Below are positions 55,991-64,000 of a stretch of 64,000 bases of DNA, in pieces. The notes beneath the pieces were generated by a model that did not search any database, was not told the origin of the DNA, and was given only the letters and a program-made list of their open reading frames with translations. The DNA comes from Plantago major (Eukaryota; Streptophyta; Magnoliopsida; Lamiales; Plantaginaceae). The DNA lies in assembly GCA_026545765.1 (NCBI GenBank), contig CM048840.1, positions 83,418,877 through 83,482,876 on the forward strand, written 5' to 3'. Each line of letters starts with the position of its first letter. The stretch's first letter is position 1. The position numbers were made by a program, and so were the translations under genes.

Positions 55991-56039
55991 AACTGAAACA
56001 AGTTACAAGATTAAGGTTACTGTTATTTTACTTTTAAAA

Positions 56040-56383
56040 GGGTCAGGTTCTATCCAACCCCGTTCGACATAATGATGTTCACGTCCGGTCTGACATATAC
56101 TCGCACTCGTTCCATACCTTTGTAACAAGACCTGGCCGGAACCATTTTATGATTAAGTTAGTAAAAACTACATTTCCCCACTTTTCCCACGAAGGGAGGG
56201 GGTATGGCGGGGAAACTCTCTTCTATCTTCATCCATAACGGGCCTCAGGGTGGGGTTTGTGGAGAAAAACAACGATATCATGTGAAATTATGTGTGTATA
56301 ATAATAATTTTTGTGTCTTTGGTGTGGTGCAGGAAAAAAAACAACTATAACATGTGAAATTGTGTTTGTAGAATAATATTTGT

Positions 56384-56414
<31 letters not shown>

Positions 56415-56470
56415 GGGTTGACCAGATCCCACCACGGGGTTGTTGGGAACAACACTATTGATTGTGTTGT
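56040..56470 (+). repeat. Dispersed repeat, copy 2 (related to 27300-27900)
   Basis: Collinear with 27300-27900 over several blocks, ending with 'accacggggttgttgggaac' and 'attgattgt'. It contains a (TG)n tract followed by about 20 G (56381-56418). Family unknown. Confidence 0.6.
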
Positions 56471-56589
56471 ATACTGAAATTGTATGGACCGGGACTTAGT
56501 ACCAAATACAGGTAATGTGACTAAGTATTGTAGCAATACATAAAACCAATACCTAAACTATCTTAGAGTCTAAACAGCGAAATGTAAAG

Positions 56590-57925
56590 AATATGATGTG
56601 ACAATGAAATGTGCGATTGAGCATACTTTTAGACCTTCGTTTTTTGCCCTAGATGCAATGTTTGTATCGTTTTATGGTAAATTACCAACTTTGTGTATTT
56701 TCTATAGGTCATGATCGTGTTTTTGGGGATTTGCACGATTTCAGGCACCAAAACGACATAATTGTGCCAAATCGGGACAAGGAAGCGAATACGCCGGATT
56801 GACCGTTGCACGGAGTTCGATGAGTGAAAACATGTCATATGACCAACCAATGCGAAGATAATTGAAGATGAAATAACATTGTAGAAGACCACTTTTCGAG
56901 AAAACGAAGTTACGAAACCCGAAATCGAAGAACGAAGAAAACAGATTCGAATATGGAGCTCCCCAGCGGACCACAGAAGGCTCTCTGCGGTCCACAGGCG
57001 ACCACAATGAAGAAGGATTTTGGTTTTTGGGCCATTTTCCTGGCCTGTCAAGTTGAGGCCCGCCTTCCTAAACCTTCCTTATTGAAGAATGGCGGTTTGA
57101 GCTCGAGATTTCACCTATAAATAAGACCTCAGGGGTCTCAGAATCCACACAGCTCACAAAGTAGCTCTCTTGGAGAGAGAAACAGTCATCGGGGAAGTGA
57201 AACCCCAACCCGCTGGCCGTCAGGTACCCAGAAGGAGGAAACCCTAGAAGCAGCAGCACGAAGACATCAGCGACTAAGCTTCTTCTTCTTTTCTTCTTAG
57301 ATTTTCGATTTCTGTTCTAGATTACTATGAGTAGCTAACTTTCTATTGTAAAGGCGAACCGCCGTAACTCTGCTTTTGCTATTTCTTTATATACCGTGAT
57401 ATATTAATAAATTAATTTTAAAACGTAATTCGTACTTGTTCTTTATTCGTCTTATATGAAAAATCCTTAACTACACGACTTGGTATCGGACTTTATATTA
57501 TCCTGTGTGATTTGTCTGAAAACGTGACGAGATAGTGTGTTGAGTGACACAACACATTGTTGGTAAGTGAGGGTGTTTTGATTAACTACGACTTGATCCT
57601 TTTGGCATGTTTCTTTGCTGCCTGTAGACGACTAGTACGTTGTTTGATTCTAAGTAGTTGGGAGTAGCATTGCAGAGGGAGGTTGGGGATCCTTTACGCT
57701 TTTCCATTATTGATTTACAACAAAGCAATTTAGGGTTTATATTACTGCGATTTAATTATTCTGTCTGAGATTAAAACTATTTACTTTTTTGCATTCAATC
57801 AAAAACGTTATTTGCTTGTTCCTATGCTAAGTGTTCGTGGAGAACGACATCCCGAGTAAGCTTTCCGCTATAAATTGTGGATTTGAGGACTTCCGACTTA
57901 TAAATTTAATCTTGATTGTATTTAG
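56590..57925 (+). repeat. Probable Ty3/gypsy LTR and leader remnant
   Basis: Features in order: a GC-richer segment with 'agcggaccacagaaggc', a TATA box 'ctataaataag' (57115-57125), a CT/GA-rich leader with 'aaaccctag' and a CTT-rich run, 'atgagtagctaactttc' (57326), and a tail with 'gtgagggtgttttgattaac'. This order fits gypsy LTRs of the Athila/Tat kind. It borders a protease fragment in the opposite orientation, so the region is rearranged. Confidence 0.5.
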
Positions 57926-57928
57926 GGA

Positions 57929-58216
57929 TTACAGGTTCTTCAACGAAAAACGAAATCTCTGAGTGCACATCAGCTCCCTTGCTTTAGCCAATGACATTAG
58001 ATTTACGCTGGCTCCAAGGTCGATCATGCAATTTACCTTTTTCCCCTTCACTCCAATCGTCATGTTGAACTGTCCCGGATCTCCTATTCCTCTCCTCATA
58101 ATATCTGATCCTTCTTTCCATGCCACTCCGACGTAGGCCTTCTTCCTGTTAAAGAATTCCCTTACAGCTGACATGTAGTTAGATGGGTATAGAGTAAACA
58201 GGTCTTGGATTGACAT
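57929..58216 (-). pseudogene. Ty3/gypsy gag-protease fragment
   Basis: A 95-codon minus-strand frame contains IMRRGIGDPGQFNMTIGVKG and then CMIDLGASVNLMS. The D-L-G-A-S-x-N-L-M motif is the retropepsin active site as written in plant gypsy elements. No reverse transcriptase is adjacent. It ends at the inverted 50-bp block shared with 55432-55481. A degraded piece only. Confidence 0.8.
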
Positions 58217-58306
58217 TGGAATTGATTGACATCCAGGTTTCCTTTAGCCTTCTTGAAGAATCCTACATCACTACCGTATCCACTACGTGATTAGCTACTC
58301 ATGCTT

Positions 58307-58308
<2 letters not shown>

Positions 58309-58388
<80 letters not shown>

Positions 58389-58720
58389 TGTATGTATGTA
58401 TGTATGTATGTATGTATGTATGTATGTATGTATGTATGTATGTATGTATGTATGTATGTATGTATGTATGTATGTATGTATGTATGTATGTATGTATATA
58501 TATATATATATATGTATATATATGTATGTATATGTATGTATGTATATGTATGTATATGTATGTATATGTATATATATGTATGTATATGTATATATATGTA
58601 TATATATGTATGTGTACATATATGTATAGATATATCTATGTATGTATACATATATACATACATACATATGTATGTATACATATATACATATATACATGCA
58701 TGCATACATACATACATACA
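58309..58720. repeat. Compound microsatellite (TA)n, (TGTA)n and (CATA)n
   Basis: A TA run (58309-58360) is followed by about 34 TGTA units (58360-58496), another TA run, then interspersed TATG/TATA units. After about 58640 the strand sense flips to CATA units, giving long ORFs of Met-Tyr-Val-Cys or Ile-Tyr-Thr-His on both strands that are not genes. Confidence 0.97.
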
Positions 58721-58739
58721 TACTGATGAAGTAATTGGC

Positions 58740-59026
58740 AAGATTAAGATATTGTCAAAATTACTGTAGCAATGAAGAAAATAACCAGAATTATACCTGA
58801 GATAACTCTGAATTTAACTCTGACTCTTAAACTTGAAATTTGATTGGAATACAGGAATCTGAAAATTGCTAAGCTAATATTTTTGGGTGAAATTTTTACA
58901 AATACATAAAAGAATCTGGAGGAATACAATACAAAGAAAAAACTATCTGAATACATTTTTTGCTCTGGTATTTCTTTTCTTCTGAGTGTTTTTTCTTCTC
59001 CCTTCTTCCTTCTGATTGAAGCCTAT
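58740..59026. other. Spacer before the CACTA element
   Basis: AT-rich with no recognisable gene or repeat end. Confidence 0.5.
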
Positions 59027-59131
59027 TTACACTACAAGAAAATCAGCAAAAAACGACGTTATGGGGCGACGGATTTTATCCGTCGCCCCATAACGACGGA
59101 TCGCTAATTGTAAGAGAAATGGTTGTAAAAT

Positions 59132-59268
59132 TCATTCAAACTTTCTATAAAAAAAATTAGATAGAATAGCTTCAACCTTTTCGACTGAGAGTGAAAGAAC
59201 GAAATCGGGGTACATACCAATACCTAGTATTGGTAAAAAAATAGCGATCGAAAGAAATAACTCTCATC
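59132..59268 (-). pseudogene. ndhD: Plastid ndhD C-terminal fragment in the nucleus
   Basis: The minus strand reads [19 protein letters not shown], then [20 protein letters not shown] to a TGA at 59132-59134. This is the highly conserved end of the NdhD subunit of the plastid NDH complex. Upstream the frame breaks. Confidence 0.88.
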
Positions 59269-59282
59269 GGATCCTTTATTTT

Positions 59283-59468
59283 CTACAAAAAATAATTTAT
59301 TCCATTTGAATGGGTTGGGTGAAATTGAATTAATGATTGAAAGAAGTATTTCCGAAAATCCTCAGACCATTCAGGACGTTGGGATAGGGATATACGCCCA
59401 AGATTTTTTGCAATTATAAACGAAGGTAAGAGAATATATTTTCTAAAAATAGATTGAATTAGCAACAA
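59283..59468 (-). pseudogene. Plastid ycf1-like fragment in the nucleus
   Basis: A 61-codon minus-strand frame contains [20 protein letters not shown], resembling the N-terminal half of Ycf1/Tic214. It abuts the ndhD fragment, which in plastomes lies elsewhere in the small single-copy region. Confidence 0.65.
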
Positions 59469-59479
59469 ACAAGCTCTTA

Positions 59480-59765
59480 TTCCACCGCATAAGCCTTTCC
59501 TCGTTTGAACCTCGCCCTTATCGCCCTTACCTTAACTTAATAAGGCTATGCCATCCTAAGGTGCTGCTAAATGGATGGATTTTATTAACGTCCATGAATG
59601 AGAAATAATAGATCGAACCGCCGAATCGGAAAAATTAGGTGGTATCATATAGCTTTGTATTGGCTAAGTTCATGAGTTGGAGATAAGCGAACTCGAACCG
59701 CTGACATCCGCCGCAGGGTAAACCACCGCCTCTCATGCCCCCCGACTGATTCTACCATAGAGGCG
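59480..59765 (-). pseudogene. Plastid trnA-UGC exon 2, trnA-rrn23 spacer and rrn23 5' end
   Basis: On the minus strand, going down from 59765: the 3' end of the trnA intron ('ggtggtttaccctgc'), then exon 2 at 59678-59712 (GGCGGATGTCAGCGGTTCGA, ending CTTATCTCCA), the short spacer, and the 23S rRNA start (TTCAAACGAGGAAAGGCTTA) at about 59488. The tRNA copy is only its 3' exon and is not functional. Confidence 0.88.
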
Positions 59766-60187
59766 TCCCAGAGCATATCCATTTTTTTGGTATTTCGTGT
59801 TTAGTTCAAATGCAGAGTTGGAAATCGATGAAATGATTGGGGCGGGGGTGGTTTATCTTATCCCCTATTTTTTTACACTTTATGAAAAGATTAGTATTGA
59901 AAATATGTTAACCAAAATCCATTTAAAATGAAGAAATGTTTAGCTTATCTATAGAGTTAGTTTATATTCTATTCTGTTCGTAGGAAAAAAGAGAAGCGGA
60001 TTTATTCTATACTCGATAAGCACCAATATGCAATGGGGGTTGATACCATTTTCTATGAGTAAATGCGTCTATCTGTATTTATCATTAGAAGGGACTATTT
60101 GTCTATCTTTCCTACTGTATAGACAGTATAGATTGGAAAAATAAATACGATAAAGACAATATTATAACGACAACAATTCTTACGTTT

Positions 60188-60440
60188 CCACATCGAATCC
60201 GTCGCCCCGTTTGGCGACGGATAATAGTTATCCGTCGCTAAATTGGGCGACAGATAATAATTATCCGTCGCCCAAGTTTGACTTTAAAAAAAAAGAAAGA
60301 AATTATTAACGACGGATAATTTTATCCGTCGTTAATATTTTTAATTTAAAAAAACAAACGGGGCGACGGATACCTATCCGTCGCCCAAACTAGCGATGGA
60401 TCGGCCCAACTGGGCCGACGGATACGTGTCCGTCGGCCCA
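60188..60440. repeat. CACTA subterminal GGCGACGGAT repeats, second block
   Basis: At least five inverted pairs of GGCGACGGAT and ATCCGTCGCC, some with AACGACGGAT variants, with spacers of 5-10 bases. Each pair could form a small hairpin. Confidence 0.85.
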
Positions 60441-60783
60441 GAGGGATTTTATCCGGGACAGAGGCGAGAAATGTGGCAGAATTCATCATCTTCTTCATTC
60501 TTCATCCTCAATTTCTTCTTCTCCTCTCTTGGATTTTCGGTGAATCATTCGTTATTCCGGCCAATCTTGGTGCCTAATCGAAGCTCGTGTGACAAGGAGT
60601 TTGGTTCTTCGATCAATTTCATATTTCTACCGATTAATCAAGGTATTTTGGCTAAAACCCTAGTTTTTAAAAATTTGGGGATTTTATTTATTTTGATTAA
60701 TTTGAGCAACTATATGTATATATGATAAGTATGTAGTAGTTAGTTTAGTTAATTTGATCAATTATATGTAATTTGTTCAATTT

Positions 60784-61410
<627 letters not shown>

Positions 61411-61528
61411 CTAATCAATTGGAACGTGTCAGGTTAAAAATAAAGTATACAATGAATTCCGACCGTTCATGGATGTACGATCGTACGGCGGTAAATGGCA
61501 GAGTTTCTAGGAGTTTTGTAGAAGGGGT

Positions 61529-62690
61529 TAAATGTTTCATCTCGTTTGCCATGGGACGTCCGGTTTGTGCAACTGGGGGTTGATAAAGTGTCCTTGCACA
61601 TTGGAAACCTGCAGAAACAAGCAATTTATGATGCCTACAGCAGTATTCGAGCACTTGCGACGTTACGGATTCATGCCTGAGTATCATGTATGGATTCATC
61701 ACGGTGAGGAAGCACCGTCCATCACGGATTCATGCCTGAGTATCAAGTAAGTATTATACATTCTTCTTAAATATGTAAAACATAACTTATAATGATAGTT
61801 GACAAGTATAAATTGTTGTACTAAAGTAATATATATATTCGTTTCTTGTATTTTATACATTGACAACAGCTTATGGCCTCGGGAGGTGCACAACAAACTA
61901 GGTGACATCTTCCGGAGCAGGAGAGAGCCACCGGGGCAGGGTGGAGAGTGTTGGAGCCACATCTCGGAGCGCATGAGGGCCGAGTACTTCGATGAGCTGA
62001 GGGTAAGTTAAAATATGGCATTCCTTCGTTTGTAATTATAATCGTTTTAATATGAGTGGTATGTTAGCCACTGTATGTGAGTGGTATGTTAGCCACTTTA
62101 TTTGGGTGATATGTTAGTCACCATTGTATTAGTAAAATTTAGGAGAATGTGAGTGGTATGTTAGCCACTATATGTGAGTGGTATGTTAGCCACTTTGTTT
62201 GGGTGATATGTTAGTCACCATATCTGTTATGTTGTTGTATCTTGTTAAATTGATGTAACATGGTGAGGTTATACATGTATTGACTTTAGATGTTGTATGA
62301 AATTGGGAGTGTAGAAGGAGTACTTCATTCCCAGCAGGTTGATCCCACAGATATGGCGTGTTTACGAGACTGCGGGATCCAAACTGTACAGGGATATGGT
62401 CTGTTCGTGGAAGTCCATTCGGGATCGGGGTGGCCCAATCCCTCCACAGGTTGATCTAGCGGAGTGGGCCCTTTGGGATGCCTCATCGGCGCTGAATCGA
62501 TGTCCGTGACGCGTTCGACCAACAGTAACCGGACATCCTAGTCTGATACGGCAGGAAGGGCCGTTCACCACCTTGGGAGGCGATCTACTGTCACTGATTA
62601 TTATCAATCGGTGCGTATATATGTGTTTTTGCAATCTAGCATTACGTGTTAAAGGAATGCCAGGTTCCTGTGCGGACTTGAAAATCTTCA
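61529..62690 (+). pseudogene. CACTA transposase remnant (Transpos_assoc and Ptta-like parts)
   Basis: IKCPCTLETCRNKQF...HLRRYGFMPEYHVWIHHGE (about 61577-61715) fits the transposase-associated domain at the start of CACTA TNPD proteins (CPCxxC..N, HL..xGFm.gY..W..HGE), with a short insertion between the Cys pairs. Further on, LGDIFRSRREPPG...CWSHISERMRAEYFDEL (about 61895-62005) and IPQIWRVYETAGSKLYRDMV (about 62342-62400) resemble plant Ptta/En-Spm transposase segments. Frames change and stops occur, and possible GT-AG boundaries lie around 61746, 61869 and 62003. Not functional as it stands. Confidence 0.65.
62047..62225 (+). repeat. Hairpin-forming tandem repeat
   Basis: Units 'gagtggtatgttagccact' occur twice in each of two larger copies of about 105 bp, each followed by 'gggtgatatgttagtcacc'. 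Every unit is itself an inverted repeat (AGTGG...CCACT, GGTGA...TCACC). Confidence 0.9.
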
Positions 62691-62727
62691 ATTCACATCC
62701 GAATTTTGTTACTTTGTGCTGATTTTT

Positions 62728-62845
62728 CTCTGATTGAACAGTCTGTCGGGAATCTTACTTTATCCTTTTTCTTTGATTGAACAGTCTGTTGGGAAATTGC
62801 CTTTCACTTTATCCTTTTTTGAGCAGTTTGTCGGGAATTTATCTT
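62728..62845. repeat. Three units of about 40 bp
   Basis: Units with 'gattgaacagtctgt.ggga' and 'ctttatcctttttt' repeat with drift next to the end of the following ORF. Confidence 0.8.
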
Positions 62846-62846
62846 G

Positions 62847-63964
62847 TCATTTCCTTTTGTTTTTACCTCTTTGTATTGGAGTAAAAATCCCATAACAATC
62901 ATCCTCATTATCTTGTTCAAAATTGACCGAGGAACTTGATCCTTCATCTTCACTAGCAGTTTGTATAATTGCTTTCATCTCATCCAATGAGCTTGCTTGT
63001 GCTAATCTTGTTTGAATGGTATTTTTCATCATCAGGAATTCTTCATTTTGTTGAACATTTTCTGGGGAGACAATTTGTTTGCTAAACTTTGGATGAAGTT
63101 TGAACCATTCCGATATGTTGTCCAGTTCCAATGGACTGGTGTCCATTTTGTTCCACCATTTAACTTCTGCTTCTTTTGTTAACCAATATAGATTGGTATT
63201 TTCATCATACCAAACATTTTGTAGGATTCTCAAAATCCAGGTTAAATTGAATTCTTTGTAGAATTTGATCATCAGGGGGTATTTGTGAGAACAACTTTGT
63301 TTTTTGTACCTATCCGAAAAATACTCAAATGATTTTTGAACTTTGTGGAGGAACATTTCTGGTAATGGTCCAAAATCATGCCACCATGCAAGAAACCAGT
63401 TAGGAAGTTCTTCTGGAGGTGGTAGAGTTTTTCCCATTAAAAAGAAATATGACATGGAGTTGACTGCATTTTGTTTGTAGAGGAATTTTGTCCAAACTTG
63501 TATGTAATCAAAATAATTACAAATAAGATGGGGCCTTATCTCTCTTAGAGTATAAGGGTTTCCCAATCAGCTAAACTAATAACTTTGTTGATGAAAAATT
63601 TTCGATAACCAATGGCTGATGAGGTATCTGGATGGTTTTTTGGAACTTTGTTTTGAATATGGAGAGAATTTGTCTGGACTAAGATGTCCTCATAATATTG
63701 TTGTGGTTTTTGATGATTTTTATAAATCCTGCAAAATTTGTCGTCTAAGATAAATTGTGAAATGATAGCACCTTGTTCTGCAAATTGTGAGGCATTATCC
63801 TTATCTAATTGTTTTGGAAAACTTTCTGGAAACCAGTCATCTTCAATGACACATTCTTTGTGAAAATGTCCTGTGCTTAAATAGGGACAATCTGGCTGGT
63901 CATCTCTATTTGAAATTTGGGACTTGGTTTGTGTCAAAGTTTGTTGGGACTTTGTTTGTGTCAA
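62847..63964 (-). pseudogene. Retroelement- or pararetrovirus-like protein, one frameshift, 5' part beyond the window
   Basis: Two overlapping minus-strand frames (63964-63545, 139 codons; 63566-62847, 239 codons) read as one protein broken by a single indel near 63550. The second frame is rich in aromatic residues (NWFLAWWHDFGPLPE and KWWNKMD), then acidic and Ser-rich, ending in a basic tail. I recall this W-rich pattern from unnamed ORFs repeated in plant genomes, possibly of caulimovirid-like elements, but no protease or reverse transcriptase is in view to prove it. It could equally be the gag-like ORF of an unclassified retroelement. No function is assigned. Confidence 0.4.
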
Positions 63965-64000
63965 AGTTTGTTTGTAGGTATGTAATGTGGCTAATTTTGA

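Larger units (their letters stand above)
59105..60187 (-). other. Nuclear plastid DNA (NUPT), a mosaic of distant plastid loci
   Basis: Several non-adjacent plastid loci lie side by side on the minus strand: the C-terminus of ndhD, a ycf1-like segment, the 5' start of rrn23 with its spacer, and trnA-UGC exon 2 with the end of its intron. The remaining 59765-60187 is also plastid-like in style but I could not assign it. In plastid genomes these loci are not contiguous, so the block was assembled from several pieces, as NUPTs often are. It sits exactly between CACTA subterminal repeats. The coding pieces are truncated and non-functional. Confidence 0.82.

Noticed and set aside
58287-58769. Long ORFs of Met-Tyr-Val-Cys and Tyr-Ile-His repeats on both strands
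   Set aside because: They are translations of TGTA/TA/CATA microsatellites, which have no stops in several frames; there is no start context, domain or gene structure.
59678-59712. Functional tRNA-Ala gene
   Set aside because: Only the 3' exon of plastid trnA-UGC with intron remnant is present, inside a NUPT; the 5' exon with the anticodon half is missing.

Overview
This window is nuclear DNA from a flowering plant, almost certainly a eudicot. It holds four intact host genes with plant-type structure, set among dense and mostly broken transposable elements. The elements include Ty1/copia, Ty3/gypsy, CACTA, PIF/Harbinger, hAT and Stowaway types and a non-LTR remnant. There is also a piece of plastid DNA. 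The species cannot be fixed from sequence alone.

Layout. 1-6449: the 3' part of a large Ty1/copia (SIRE/Maximus-like) element, comprising an extra ORF3 downstream of pol and the 3' LTR. 6450-11058: AT-rich DNA with two Stowaway MITEs, an 8-bp-TSD hAT MITE, non-LTR zf-RVT and RNase-H-like remnants, and dispersed repeats. 11059-27091: a complete but mutated 16-kb relative of the first element, with 1.75-kb LTRs, a PBS, gag, pol and ORF3. It is bounded by an exact 172-bp duplication of the target. 27264-29400: dispersed and inverted repeats. 29464-37092: an MHK-type RCK protein kinase gene with 16 coding exons. 37990-38860: a dead PIF/Harbinger transposase. 39402-39986: an intronless PAM68-family plastid protein gene on the minus strand. 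41172-42695: an intronless family-1 UDP-glycosyltransferase gene. 43010-45629: a solo LTR with another solo LTR nested in it. 46213-46746: a hAT-type non-autonomous element. 47285-50881: a MOB1 gene with seven coding exons. 52982-58300: a solo LTR, a MITE and gypsy debris. 58309-58720: tetranucleotide microsatellites. 59030 to about 62690: a CACTA element whose 5' end carries a mosaic plastid insert. 62847-63964: a broken ORF pair of retroelement or pararetrovirus character.

The host genes are unrelated housekeeping or specialised-metabolism genes and do not form a cluster. MHK is a cell-cycle-like kinase, MOB1 is an NDR/LATS-kinase coactivator, PAM68-like is a thylakoid assembly factor, and the UGT glycosylates an unknown acceptor.

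The most unusual material is in the copia family. Its extra ORF3 is built from short exons separated by phase-0 GT-AG introns of about 80 bp, at the same places in both copies. It ends in a conserved domain I do not recognise. The 16-kb copy sits between identical 172-bp flanks instead of the usual 5-bp target duplication. Patches of the same copy also carry a systematic CAG/CTG-to-CG consensus error that looks like a sequencing footprint of CHG methylation.
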